From contig NVWU01000005.1 in the NCBI GenBank assembly GCA_002733765.1, positions 163,877 to 227,876 on the forward strand: 64,000 nt of DNA, written 5' to 3'. This stretch comes from Colwellia sp. Lineage in GTDB: Bacteria > Pseudomonadota > Gammaproteobacteria > Enterobacterales > Alteromonadaceae. The translations under genes were made by a program, and so were the position numbers. This document shows positions 1-9,224 of this stretch, piece by piece; within the stretch, counting starts at the first letter, position 1, and each line of letters opens with the position of its first letter. The notes below the pieces were generated by a model. The model made no database searches, was not told the DNA's origin, and saw only the letters and a program-made list of their open reading frames with translations.

Positions 1-1280
1 ACTGGAACGCCGCATGTGAAAATATAACAGGTGTACTTGCTGCCGAAATGATTGGGACGAATAAACCATGGTACCCCTTTTATCATGAAGAACGTCCGAC
101 AATGGCTGACCTAATTATCGATGGTCGCATAGAAGAGATGAAAAAAATTTATATCGGTAAATTCCACGGTTCAACCATTGTTAAAGACACATGGGAGGCT
201 GAAGATTATTTTCCTCATTTTCCTGGTGGCGGAAAGTGGCTTTCTTTTAGCGCAACAGTTTTAAAAGACAAAGATGGTTTTGTTATTGGTGCGATAGAAA
301 CTTTACGAGATATTACCCAACAGAAAACTTTTGAAGCTGAACTAAAAGAAAAAGAACATTTACTCTCTCAAATAATTGAAGGTTGCCCAGTCCCGATGTT
401 CGTTATTGATGATGATCACAAGGTTACTCACTGGAATCGTGCTTGTGAGGCTATCATTGGTACAAAATCATCAGACGTTGTAGGAACAAAAGACCAATGG
501 AAAGGATTTTATTCTGAACCACGCCCCGTACTTGCCGATCTAGTACTGGATAACAAACTCTCAGAATTAACAGAATATTATTCAAAGCGTTGGGCCCCTT
601 CAGCTTTGGTTGAAAATGGTTGGGAAGCAACAGACCATTTCCCGAACTTTAACACCGGAGAGAAATGGCTCTATTTTACCGCAGCCCCCCTGCAAAACCA
701 AGAAGGTAAAATAATTGGTGCGGTCGAAACTTTACAAGACGTAACTAATCAAAAAAAATATGAAGCAGAGTTAGAATTTCAAGCCAACCATGATCCTTTA
801 ACGGGGCTTGCAAATCGAACTTTGCTTATGGATCGCTTAAGCCAAGCAATTGCGCATGCCACACGAGATAATCGACTACTTGCTTTGCTTTTCATTGATT
901 TAGATAACTTTAAAACCGTCAATGATACGTTCGGTCACAATATTGGTGATCAATTGATTCGAGAAACCGCGAAAAAAATTGAAAGTGTAATCCGTACAGG
1001 CGATACAGTTGCGCGCTTTGGTGGTGATGAATTTGTTGTCTTGTTATTTGAGCCTGAAAATGAGGATTATGTGAGCGATGTTGTACAGCGTATTTTACAG
1101 GAAGTCGCCACCAGTTATTCCCATGAAGGCAAAACCTTAAATATTGGCAGCAGTATTGGCGTTGCGATGTTTCCCGAAGATGGACTTACGGCTACAGCAT
1201 TGATGATGAACTCTGATCGAGCAATGTATCAAGTAAAAGCTTTAAACAAAGGGGGATTTTTCTTCTTTAAAGAAAGTTAA
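1..1280 (+). CDS. PAS-PAS-GGDEF diguanylate cyclase, 5' end missing
   Basis: The frame is open from base 3, so the true start lies left of the window; about 425 residues are visible. Two PAS units with the same plan follow each other (each with a WN-AC-E-I-G start, a GW/TWEA stretch and an IGA-ETL-D-T end), so they look like a tandem duplication. A GGDEF domain follows, with an intact GGDEF active site near nt 1020-1034 and an RTGD inhibitory I-site exactly five residues before it. This predicts an active cyclase that makes c-di-GMP from two GTP and is product-inhibited. No EAL domain follows; the stop comes directly after the GGDEF fold. The signal sensed by the PAS domains is unknown, and the missing N-terminus could hold more PAS units or membrane segments. 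Confidence 0.92.
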   Translation, partial: WNAACENITGVLAAEMIGTNKPWYPFYHEERPTMADLIIDGRIEEMKKIYIGKFHGSTIVKDTWEAEDYFPHFPGGGKWLSFSATVLKDKDGFVIGAIETLRDITQQKTFEAELKEKEHLLSQIIEGCPVPMFVIDDDHKVTHWNRACEAIIGTKSSDVVGTKDQWKGFYSEPRPVLADLVLDNKLSELTEYYSKRWAPSALVENGWEATDHFPNFNTGEKWLYFTAAPLQNQEGKIIGAVETLQDVTNQKKYEAELEFQANHDPLTGLANRTLLMDRLSQAIAHATRDNRLLALLFIDLDNFKTVNDTFGHNIGDQLIRETAKKIESVIRTGDTVARFGGDEFVVLLFEPENEDYVSDVVQRILQEVATSYSHEGKTLNIGSSIGVAMFPEDGLTATALMMNSDRAMYQVKALNKGGFFFFKES

Positions 1281-1430
1281 AATAAATGCGTATTTATGCG
1301 TTTAAATAATTCTACTCAAGCTTTATGATGTGTAATATTACAATGAAACTGACTTCTGACCGCTGATTAGATAAAATAAGTAATCCCTAAACAAACTGAC
1401 TACTGTTAGTTTTTTAAAAATGAAAATATA

Positions 1431-2135
1431 ATGTCGACTCAAACACAAACTAAACGCCCTAATAATACACTTTTAGAGCTTATTTTTAATATCGTTATTC
1501 CATCAATTATTTTAATGAAATTATCAGGGGGGGAATACTTAGGCTCAGTGTATGCCTTAGTTGTGGCATTATTATTTCCTCTTGGCTATGGCTTGTACGA
1601 TTTTGTTAAAAACAAGTCAATGAACTTTATTTCGTTACTTGGGTTTTTAAGCACTCTGTTAACGGGTGGTATTGGATTATTTGAGTTAGATGTAGAATGG
1701 TTGGCAATTAAAGAAGCGGCAATTCCATCAGCCATTGGGCTAGTTGTACTAATATCTGGCTTTTGGGGCAAACCATTAATTGCCAAAATTTTGTTAAACC
1801 CTATTTTGTTTAATTTAGATTTAATCTATCAAAGTCTATCAGATCAAGGTAAAACTGACCTATTTAAAGCAAAAATACAGCGGGCAAATCACCTTTTATC
1901 AATCACATTTGTTTTTTCTGCAACGATGAATTACCTATTAGCTAAATGGATTGTCATTAGCCCCGCTGGTACGACAAAGTTTAATGAACAGCTTGGTGAA
2001 ATGACTATGCTAAGTTATCCCGTCATTGCCATCCCTTCGATGATAATGCTAAGTGCAATCATGTTTTATGTAGTAAAAAGCGTGATGAAGTTAACTGGGT
2101 TAAAATGGGATCAAATATTAAACGCAGCAAACTAA
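1431..2135 (+). CDS. VC0807-family integral membrane protein
   Basis: This 234-residue, very hydrophobic protein has about six predicted membrane segments and no signal peptide. The N-terminal pattern (LLELIFNIVIPSIILMK, then a glycine-rich LSGGEYLG turn) and the FPLGYGLYDF segment fit the VC0807 family, which is loosely related to intracellular septation protein A. Function is unknown. It is monocistronic, with no strong ribosome binding site. An inverted repeat downstream separates it from the converging ligase gene. Confidence 0.75.
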   Translation: MSTQTQTKRPNNTLLELIFNIVIPSIILMKLSGGEYLGSVYALVVALLFPLGYGLYDFVKNKSMNFISLLGFLSTLLTGGIGLFELDVEWLAIKEAAIPSAIGLVVLISGFWGKPLIAKILLNPILFNLDLIYQSLSDQGKTDLFKAKIQRANHLLSITFVFSATMNYLLAKWIVISPAGTTKFNEQLGEMTMLSYPVIAIPSMIMLSAIMFYVVKSVMKLTGLKWDQILNAAN

Positions 2136-2201
2136 ATATTTTAGAAGATAATCAGTTAATGACTTAGAAAATTGCGTATTTATAAGCTTATAAAACTACT
2201 T

Positions 2202-2247
2202 GAATGCTACCAGACTCATTACGGCTATAATTAATCTGGTAGTATTC
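2202..2247. terminator. Inverted repeat between convergent genes, probable terminator
   Basis: Arms of 13 bases at 2202-2214 and 2235-2247 pair with one G-T mismatch around a 20-base loop. It lies between the ends of the VC0807-family gene and the ligase gene, which face each other. A clear T-run is lacking, so termination is inferred from position. Confidence 0.4.
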
Positions 2248-2254
2248 ATTCGAG

Positions 2255-3826
2255 CTAATCAGCGGAGAACTCTTGTTTTAACACTTCTTTGTTGATTTTA
2301 TTTTTATCACTTTGTATTAAAGGCAACGATTTTTTATATATTACCGTGCTAGGAACCATGTAAGAGGCTAAGTGTTTTTTCAACTCAAATAAAATCTCTT
2401 TTTCAGGGAGCTCATTGGTAGCAGAATAAACCATGATAATTTCTTCTTCGATTTGCTCATTATCAATACCAAACACAGCGCATTGTTCTATTTGAGGAAT
2501 ATTTTTTGCAACAACAGATTCAATTTCATAGGGAGAAACCCTGAAACCACGAGTTTTGATCATGTCATCATGTCTTGAGCTAAAGTAAAAATAACCCTCT
2601 TCATCTTTGTAAACATAATCACCGGTAGCAACCACAATTTCATCGGTTAATTGTCCTTCGAGGTTTATAACATCTTTAAGGATTTGTACTGATTTAAATC
2701 GTTGAGCATTTTGCTCGGGCGCATTCCAAAAACCTTTATAAATATAGCCGCCTCGGTGGATTAATTCACCGACTTCTCTAACGCCACATTCTTTACCATT
2801 TTCATTAATCACATACAGTTCAACATCAGCGATAGCTTTACCAATAGAGTCTGGACGAATTTCAACTTGTGACGGATCAAGATAAGTTGAACGAAATGCT
2901 TCAGTAAGTCCATGCATAGAATAAAAATTAGCGTGTTGGAAAGTATTCTTACTGTCTTTGATCATTTTGGCAGTTACATTACCACCAGAAGACGTAATTG
3001 TTTTAATGTTAGCAAATAATTCAGCATTCGGCAGTCTACTAATATCGTCATCAAACATTTGAGATATATACACAGGCATTAATGGAATAACGGTTATTTT
3101 GTCGTTAATAAGGTGATTAAAGAAATCATCAGGCAAAATGAAGCGGTGTAACGCCAGCGTCGCTTTTTTATATAACGTACAAAATATTTGGTTTAAACCA
3201 TAATCTAGATTAAAAATTAATAACCCCGAAATTACATCATTTTGATTTAAATTTAAATATTGAGAAACAACACGAGCAGAATCAATTAAATTGCGGTGCG
3301 ATATAACAATACCTTTTGGTCTGCCAGATACGCCAAACGAATAGGTTATTACCGCGTTACTGTAGCTGTTAATGTTATTGCTATAAGGCTTGTTGTAATA
3401 TTTATAAATTTCTTCAAAAGACGGTATATCTTTGCTGGTCGTGTCATAAGAAATAACCTTGCCATCAAAGTTTATTGCCGCAACGCTTTCTACGTGTTTT
3501 TTGTCTGTGATGATACATTGTATGTCACAGTCATGAATAATGTATTCTACTTGCTCAGACTTTAATAAGGTGGTTAGCGGTACTAAAACATAGTCAGTAG
3601 ACAAAATTGCTAACACAGCGATAACTTGGTCAATGCTTTTATTTGAATAAATACCAATACGCGAGTCTTTTGGTAGATCAAGCTCTTGCAAATAATAAGC
3701 AACTTGGTTTACTTTATTAAATAACTCAGCATAAGTGATACTTTTTTCATTAAAAACTACCGCTGTTTTATCACTGTGCGAGCTTACTGCGCTTTCAATG
3801 AGTGTTCTTATACAGTTTATTGACAT
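2255..3826 (-). CDS. AMP-forming acyl/amino-acid ligase of the glutamate mutase operon
   Basis: This 523-residue enzyme belongs to the ANL (adenylate-forming) superfamily. Core motifs are present in order: P-loop YSFGVSGRPKG near residue 165, MHGLTEAFRSTYL in place of the YGxTE motif, TGDYVYKDEEGY, the hinge SSRHDDMIKTRGFRVSPYEIE, and a C-terminal lysine in DKNKINKEVL. It should therefore adenylate a carboxylic acid and pass it to CoA or a carrier-protein thiol. The GLTEAFRSTYL and RPDSIGKA stretches resemble, from memory, the exosortase-A-associated acyl ligase group. It is the last gene of the operon and overlaps the chaperone gene by 10 bases, so coupled translation is likely. Substrate is unknown; context suggests 3-methylaspartate or a derivative. 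No carrier protein gene is seen nearby. Confidence 0.85.
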   Translation of the reverse strand: MSINCIRTLIESAVSSHSDKTAVVFNEKSITYAELFNKVNQVAYYLQELDLPKDSRIGIYSNKSIDQVIAVLAILSTDYVLVPLTTLLKSEQVEYIIHDCDIQCIITDKKHVESVAAINFDGKVISYDTTSKDIPSFEEIYKYYNKPYSNNINSYSNAVITYSFGVSGRPKGIVISHRNLIDSARVVSQYLNLNQNDVISGLLIFNLDYGLNQIFCTLYKKATLALHRFILPDDFFNHLINDKITVIPLMPVYISQMFDDDISRLPNAELFANIKTITSSGGNVTAKMIKDSKNTFQHANFYSMHGLTEAFRSTYLDPSQVEIRPDSIGKAIADVELYVINENGKECGVREVGELIHRGGYIYKGFWNAPEQNAQRFKSVQILKDVINLEGQLTDEIVVATGDYVYKDEEGYFYFSSRHDDMIKTRGFRVSPYEIESVVAKNIPQIEQCAVFGIDNEQIEEEIIMVYSATNELPEKEILFELKKHLASYMVPSTVIYKKSLPLIQSDKNKINKEVLKQEFSAD

Positions 3827-5052
3827 CGTTCTTTTCCTTCTGCCCCTAATGTCCAGATATCATAGTTATTATCTAGTACAGTCACTGGATTATGCTCTGA
3901 GTTAAGAATTTTTTTATAAAAGAATGAAACTATGTTTTCAATTTCTTCTACGGTTAATACTTTAGTTATGCCACCGGTTAACACAAAAGAGTTAACGGAT
4001 AATAATTTTAGATTTACATAGGCTTTTTTATAATGAGAAATCTTACATAAAACAAGAAATATAGCTAATTGCATCAGTACTTTAGTGGCTTTATTACTTT
4101 GCTCTTCAAAAATATTTTCTGTGACTTTTAAATGCATTAATAATTCATAAACAAATTCATTGTTCTTGGCCGCAAAAATTAACGATTGCTTGGATTTATA
4201 CACACCTAGCTTTTTAAAAACAAGTCGATCATATTCATTGTTAGTGACGATATTTTCGTCAACTAAATCTTTTGAATAATGAATATCTGTGGTTGCTCCG
4301 CCAATATCTAATAAAACAAAAGGGTTAACAACAGGATACTTTGTGTGAATAAAAGGGAGCGTTTTATTTACAACATAGGGTGTTGAGAATATTTGATTAT
4401 CGGTAATGTTATACAGATCTTTAATGTCTTCTTTACCTTCAATATCCTGCTGATATAAATTAGTTAAATAAGCCTTTAGAGAATCTTCTACAATATGTAA
4501 TCGATCATCAATAATGTTCGGTAACACGACAACATTTTCTATGTTTGCTTTAATAGTGGGCACATCAAGCTCACTACCAACAAAGACCACATTTGAATAA
4601 GTTAAATTGTTCAAATAACGATATAAGCTTTCTGAGAAGTTATCGCTACTTGAATTAATGCCGCCGACAATAATGACGACATCGATTAAGTCGCTTGGCA
4701 CACTATATTCTTCAATGTTTTGAAAAAGGATGGTATCAATAATATTAATACCTGAATTGAAGGCTATATTGGTCGCATATTTCAGAGAAAATGAATGAGT
4801 GACACCAATAATAAGAGTACTTAAACCGCCATTAGCTGATGAACAAATATGAATATCTTTTTTATCAAAACGTTCAATTTCTTGACCGCACTTATGTGTT
4901 AAATCATCTAATATCGATTTATTAAAGTCTCTAAAATGCTGTTCAATATTCGTTTTGTTACTCAATTTAAAGTAAGTACTACCAACATCAATCAATAATT
5001 TTTCTTGCTTGTCTTTAGCAATATTGTCATCAGGAGATTCTATCTGGCTCAT
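3817..5052 (-). CDS. glmL: MutL/GlmL-type reactivating chaperone of glutamate mutase
   Basis: This 411-residue protein has the actin-like ATPase fold pattern of the MutL/GlmL family: phosphate-binding LLIDVGSTYFKL near the N-terminus, a central IIVGGI segment, DIGGATTDIHY in the second half and VLTGGITKVL near the end. Family members are associated with B12-dependent glutamate mutase and are thought to reactivate it by exchanging damaged cobalamin. The gene overlaps the mutase E-subunit gene by four bases (ATGA) and the ligase gene by ten. It is not the DNA mismatch-repair MutL. It is more divergent than the other mutase proteins, but the context is decisive. Confidence 0.82.
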   Translation of the reverse strand: MSQIESPDDNIAKDKQEKLLIDVGSTYFKLSNKTNIEQHFRDFNKSILDDLTHKCGQEIERFDKKDIHICSSANGGLSTLIIGVTHSFSLKYATNIAFNSGINIIDTILFQNIEEYSVPSDLIDVVIIVGGINSSSDNFSESLYRYLNNLTYSNVVFVGSELDVPTIKANIENVVVLPNIIDDRLHIVEDSLKAYLTNLYQQDIEGKEDIKDLYNITDNQIFSTPYVVNKTLPFIHTKYPVVNPFVLLDIGGATTDIHYSKDLVDENIVTNNEYDRLVFKKLGVYKSKQSLIFAAKNNEFVYELLMHLKVTENIFEEQSNKATKVLMQLAIFLVLCKISHYKKAYVNLKLLSVNSFVLTGGITKVLTVEEIENIVSFFYKKILNSEHNPVTVLDNNYDIWTLGAEGKERCQ

Positions 5053-6419
5053 TGCATAATTCCTATGTCATGAATAATGTCGTTAACAATACTCGTGGTA
5101 TCTTTTGTTAAATCACATTGCCCTTTTTCGTAAGCATAACAACGGTCAGGAATAGGAACATTTCCTCTTTTAATAATACGAATATTTTTTTGAGCATCAC
5201 GAATGGTAATCATATTATTGTGGTTAATAATATGCGGTGAGAACGGTACATCGATAATGCCATTCTTAATTGAGTTGAACACTTTTCGCCATAAGGTATC
5301 CGCAGAGTCATTAAAGACCGCTTCCATAATCGCATGAACTTCTAAAGTAAGAATTTCTTCCTCTTCTTCATCTACCACATTCGGTAAACCATTTAATATA
5401 CCCAACGTATACTGAGTATTAGCTACCGTTTTAGCATTCGCTTCTTTCGTCGGTATTCCCGAGGCTTCTTCTCTTGTTTTGGTAATGATTTTATCAGCAC
5501 CGACCATTGCCGCGATCACAGTAGCTATGTTGATAAGCTGCTCGGCAGAATCTTTATTCATAGGGAATGCGCCCATCCATTGGTGATAAACCAAATTGAT
5601 TGCGGCATCTGAACAGTTAATTTCAGCGGCATAATGCTTCGCTAATTTTTTAAGCACCGCACCGGTAACAATATCTTGATTCATTGAACCTTGTTGAGCA
5701 AAAGAAACAGAAAATGATTTCACCCCTTCTTCAAGTGACAACAACATTTCAAGTAATTGAATGACAATCGTTATAGACGGAGGAACTAATGTCGCCGTTA
5801 GTGGACCAAAAGATTCCCTATTAATAGGCTCATTCAACTTTGAATAATTAGCACAAACACGCTCTACATATTTCCAATAGAGAAAGGCTTTATCTAAAGG
5901 AAAGTTTTTTGAATAAGGTAAAAGGTAGGTAATTGGCCCCCCTTCAATTTCAAAAATACCTGAGGCAATCGCGGTTTCAATCAGTAAACGAGCGTCTGGT
6001 GTACCATGGCGTAAACTAACCGGTTTATTAAAATGAGTAATCATTTTACGTGTAGTTCTGTAACCATGATTCACTAAAGGATAGCCATTGAGCATATCTA
6101 CATCATTTTCTTCACTCAGTCGCAGCATCTTCTTTGCGGTAGCGTAATCATTTAAACGCGTATTAGAGTCAACGGTTAGCGGCAGTACATCAACATTGGC
6201 TTTAACAAAATACTCACTTAGGGCAAATTGCTTGTCATATGTCGGAAAACCACCACGAGGTTGAACAAGCATCTTATTCTTAGCTTTATGTTTAAAGTGA
6301 TGTGAAATGAAAAGATCTTTACTCGCGTTGGTAACAAATTCTTTAACTTCAGCAAAATCAAAGTTATCAACATATTCATTGTTGACAATTATTTCTCTTT
6401 CTTCTTGCAGTAAACTCAT
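5049..6419 (-). CDS. glmE: Methylaspartate (glutamate) mutase, E subunit
   Basis: This 456-residue protein is the substrate-binding TIM-barrel subunit that interconverts L-glutamate and (2S,3S)-3-methylaspartate by an adenosylcobalamin radical mechanism. Characteristic blocks are VQPRGG near residue 52, NTR near 86, LNGYPLVNHG, LRHGTPDAR near 136, EGGPITYLLPY, FGPLTATLVPPS, and GIPTKEANAKTVANTQ. The three arginines known to clamp the glutamate carboxylates appear conserved at R55, R88 and R137, as do the Glu and two Tyr of EGGPITYLLPY. Glutamate is therefore the expected substrate. It overlaps both neighbouring genes by four bases. The usual fermentation partner, methylaspartate ammonia-lyase, is absent from the window. 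Confidence 0.92.
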   Translation of the reverse strand: MSLLQEEREIIVNNEYVDNFDFAEVKEFVTNASKDLFISHHFKHKAKNKMLVQPRGGFPTYDKQFALSEYFVKANVDVLPLTVDSNTRLNDYATAKKMLRLSEENDVDMLNGYPLVNHGYRTTRKMITHFNKPVSLRHGTPDARLLIETAIASGIFEIEGGPITYLLPYSKNFPLDKAFLYWKYVERVCANYSKLNEPINRESFGPLTATLVPPSITIVIQLLEMLLSLEEGVKSFSVSFAQQGSMNQDIVTGAVLKKLAKHYAAEINCSDAAINLVYHQWMGAFPMNKDSAEQLINIATVIAAMVGADKIITKTREEASGIPTKEANAKTVANTQYTLGILNGLPNVVDEEEEEILTLEVHAIMEAVFNDSADTLWRKVFNSIKNGIIDVPFSPHIINHNNMITIRDAQKNIRIIKRGNVPIPDRCYAYEKGQCDLTKDTTSIVNDIIHDIGIMQ

Positions 6420-6829
6420 TTTAAATTTCTCTCTTTAAGCATTTCTTCTAATGAGTCCAAGCCCGTATTTAAATCAACTTGATGACAAACGATATCAAAC
6501 CCGTAACCTTTGTAGCGTGGAATTATATCTTCTGCATTGCCAGTACCAACGACTAAGTTGCCACCGATCATCATAATAATGTCGTCTAATTTTTTATATT
6601 TAGCTTTTAGTCGTGGCACTTCTCGGCCCCAACCTTCCGCTTCACCATTGAGTGAGGAGATCAAAAGTATATCTGCTCCAGTTTCAATAACCGCATCAAA
6701 AAACTCTTCTAAATACGTATTAACGCCAAGGTTAAAGACTTCATAGCCTCTCGCCTGTAGAGAAAGATCGATTAATCGATTAGCTACCACGTGGATATCA
6801 TTACCCACAACACCTGTTACTACCTTCAT
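6416..6829 (-). CDS. glmS: Methylaspartate mutase, S subunit (cobalamin-binding)
   Basis: This 137-residue protein is the small B12-binding subunit (not glucosamine-6-phosphate synthase, which shares the symbol). The cobalt-ligand motif reads D11-I-H13-V-V-A16, so the usual DxHxxG has Ala in place of Gly, while the Asp and the cobalt-binding His are kept. Further B12-fold marks are LLISSLNGEAEGW and MIGGNLVVG. It is the first gene of the operon and overlaps glmE by four bases. The Shine-Dalgarno signal is weak (AGG, about 13 bases upstream). A MITE-like element starts only 23 bases before the start codon. Confidence 0.92.
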   Translation of the reverse strand: MKVVTGVVGNDIHVVANRLIDLSLQARGYEVFNLGVNTYLEEFFDAVIETGADILLISSLNGEAEGWGREVPRLKAKYKKLDDIIMMIGGNLVVGTGNAEDIIPRYKGYGFDIVCHQVDLNTGLDSLEEMLKERNLK

Positions 6830-6851
6830 ATGTTTTAACGCCTGATATCTA

Positions 6852-7117
6852 TATACCCGTGTTACCTCAAAATGCAGAATTCAGCTGGAATTAGAAGCGT
6901 CTTTAAGCAAGGCATTGATTGAAGAGAATGGTTGCTCCCTTGTCCAAATCAATAACGCAGCATAAAATGTTTCTAAACCAGCCCTACGGGGATGTCTGAG
7001 CAAATCATGCTATTCGTTGCATCTATTTTTAAGGGAATTCCTTTAATAAAAAGATACGCCTTGAACATGAATCGCCCAGACATCCTGAAACTCACATTTT
7101 GAAGTATCACGGGTATA
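6852..7117. mobile_element. MITE-like element with 23-bp terminal inverted repeats
   Basis: The ends at 6852-6874 and 7095-7117 are inverted repeats that match at 21 of 23 positions, beginning TATACCCGTG and ending CAAAATG. The element is about 266 bases and has no coding capacity. Its left core (6872-6981) is clearly related to a second copy, in the opposite orientation, at 30346-30500. It fills most of the space between glmS and the divergent rraA-like gene, so the operon promoter either lies inside it or was displaced by it. A non-autonomous transposon-derived repeat is the best reading. A folded RNA element is the alternative. Confidence 0.7.
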
Positions 7118-7219
7118 GTATGAGTATTGAGTTTTCATGAAAATATAATATCAATTTTTGAAAGAAAAGGCTCCTTTGATGTTAGAATACTGCCATATTA
7201 AATAGAACAGGAAAGGTAT

Positions 7220-7699
7220 ATGACAATTTTCACCGCTGATCTCTGTGACGAATACAGTGAAAAGGTACAAGTTTTAGGCGCTGGCTATAAAAATTATGGC
7301 GGAGCAGACAGCTGCCAAGGCGAAATTATTACGATAAAGCTTGATAAAAATAATGCTGACTTAGTTTCATTACTTCGCGACGAAGAAGGTCATGGCAAAA
7401 TAGTTGTTGTCGATGTAGACCAAGAATACTTTGCTGTTGTTGGCGAAAATTTAATGAAGTTTGCCCATAAAAATAATTATGCCGGTATTGTAGTCAATGG
7501 TTATATTAGAGATACCTTTCAAATTAAAGATATACCTGTCGCTTTATATGCGCTTGATACCTGCCCGAGAAAATCTATACCCGTAACTTCTGGCGAAAGA
7601 AAGCTGCCACTTTCATTTGGCGGCGTAAATTTCACTCAAGGTAGTTATTTATATGCCGATACGGATGGAATTATTGTGACCGCTGAGAAAATTCTTTAA
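7220..7699 (+). CDS. rraA: RraA-family protein (RNase E activity regulator type)
   Basis: This 159-residue protein starts TADLCDEYSEKVQVL and carries the family block GENL followed by GIVVNGYIRDT, where the conserved G-x-R-D sits. That matches RraA, which binds RNase E and inhibits it, and related HMG/CHA-aldolase-like proteins. Its length is that of true RraA (about 160). A strong ribosome binding site (AGGAAAGG) precedes the ATG. It is monocistronic and ends in a bidirectional terminator. Because the family includes metal-dependent aldolases, the RNase E role is inferred from overall similarity. Confidence 0.88.
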   Translation: MTIFTADLCDEYSEKVQVLGAGYKNYGGADSCQGEIITIKLDKNNADLVSLLRDEEGHGKIVVVDVDQEYFAVVGENLMKFAHKNNYAGIVVNGYIRDTFQIKDIPVALYALDTCPRKSIPVTSGERKLPLSFGGVNFTQGSYLYADTDGIIVTAEKIL

Positions 7700-7730
7700 T
7701 AAAAACGATTAACTTAACGTCATAAATATC

Positions 7731-7768
7731 AAAAAGCCCGTTTTACATCACTGTAAAACGGGCTTTTT
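7731..7768. terminator. Bidirectional rho-independent terminator
   Basis: An A-run, an 11-base stem beginning GCCCG with a short loop, and a T-run on both strands. It lies between the converging rraA-like and aminotransferase genes and should serve both. Confidence 0.93.
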
Positions 7769-7798
7769 ATTAAGCGTGTACGCTAACTAAATAGCGAG

Positions 7799-8986
7799 TT
7801 AAAGTACTTTAGCAATTGACTGCGCTAAGTAATCAACATTGTCACTAGCAATACCCGCAAGACTAATACGGCTAGAGCCAACAATATAGATACTGTATTC
7901 GTCTTGTAGTTGCTGTACTTGCTCTGGGTTAATACCTAAGAAAGAGAACATACCGTTTTGTGACGTGATAAAGCTAAAGTCGCGTGTAACGCCATTTTCA
8001 GCTAACTTATCAACAAGTAATTGACGCATTTCGTTTATACGATTACGCATTTGTGCCAATTCACCATGCCATTGTGTTGTTAACTCATCTGAACTCAAAA
8101 TGGTTTCAACAATAGCAGCACCATGTGCAGGTGGCATAGAGTAAGCAACCCTAACAACAGAAAGTAATACCGAACTAATAATATCAGCAGCTAAGGCACT
8201 GCGACCAATAATAGAACAAGCACCAATACGTTCGCGGTATAAACCAAAGTTCTTAGAACATGAGCTACAGATAATCATCTGTTCTACCGTGTCAGCCATT
8301 AATCTAAGACCATAAGCATCACTATCTAAATCAGTGCCAAAACCTTGATATGCCATATCAACAACAGGCATAAAACCAACCTGTTTAGTTACATCCGCAA
8401 TTTGCTGCCATTGTTCTTTATTTAAATCCATACCACTTGGGTTATGACAACAAGCATGTAATAACACCGCATCATCTTTAGATACTTGCTTTAATGCTTC
8501 AAGCATTGCAGGAAAATCTAAACAATTATTTTCATAATCATAGTAAGGGTAGGTTTTAACAATTAACCCTGCCGCTTCAAACACACCTTTGTGATTTGCC
8601 CAGGTAGGATTACTCACCCAAATAGTAGCGCCAGGTGTACATTTTTTAATAAATTCGCCAGCGATACGTAAAGCGCCTGTTCCACCAGGGGTAGAAACAG
8701 TTTTAATACGCTTTTCAGTAATAACTTTATGATCACCTAAAATAAGTTCAGTTATTTTAGTATTAAATAATGCTGAACCAGCTGAGCTTATATAAGCTTT
8801 ACTGCCTTCGTTATCAACACGAAATTGCTCAGCTGTTTTAACACAAGCCAAAACAGGGGTGATACCTAATTCATCTTTATATATACCTGCACCAAGATCA
8901 ATTTTATTAGGATTAATATCAGCTTTAAACTTTACTGACAAACCTAAAATAGGATCTGCCGGTAGTTGTTTTAATTGTGAAAACAT
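7799..8986 (-). CDS. Aspartate/aromatic amino acid aminotransferase (AspC/TyrB family)
   Basis: This 395-residue class-I PLP aminotransferase has the family start (LPADPILGLSVKFKAD), the GAGIYKDELGITPVL block, the SNPTWANH and HNPSGMD substrate/cofactor loops, and the PLP lysine in SCSKNFGLYRERIG. It transfers amino groups between aspartate or aromatic amino acids and 2-oxoglutarate. Length and motifs equal those of E. coli AspC and TyrB. Sequence alone does not tell which substrate is preferred, so no symbol is given. It is a single gene ending at the shared terminator. Confidence 0.92.
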   Translation of the reverse strand: MFSQLKQLPADPILGLSVKFKADINPNKIDLGAGIYKDELGITPVLACVKTAEQFRVDNEGSKAYISSAGSALFNTKITELILGDHKVITEKRIKTVSTPGGTGALRIAGEFIKKCTPGATIWVSNPTWANHKGVFEAAGLIVKTYPYYDYENNCLDFPAMLEALKQVSKDDAVLLHACCHNPSGMDLNKEQWQQIADVTKQVGFMPVVDMAYQGFGTDLDSDAYGLRLMADTVEQMIICSSCSKNFGLYRERIGACSIIGRSALAADIISSVLLSVVRVAYSMPPAHGAAIVETILSSDELTTQWHGELAQMRNRINEMRQLLVDKLAENGVTRDFSFITSQNGMFSFLGINPEQVQQLQDEYSIYIVGSSRISLAGIASDNVDYLAQSIAKVL

Positions 8987-9224
8987 ACGTTTTACTACCT
9001 TCTAAATTTTATAATATTCCCGATCTGTAAGGGAAAACTGTGAATGACAATACTGGCGATTATACCTTAGGTTATTTGAATATTCGAATAATTTCCGTCG
9101 TAGGGTAATACACATATAAACTATCGTATACTCATTTCATAAACTTTTTATTTATTAAAGTCCAGTTGGATATTGATACAAAACAGAGGCTTGGTTGCCG
9201 AAAATGAATAATAATTCAAAAGAA

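Noticed and set aside
3817..5052. DNA mismatch repair MutL
   Set aside because: The protein has the actin-like ATPase pattern of the glutamate mutase chaperone, not the GHKL ATPase motifs of mismatch-repair MutL.
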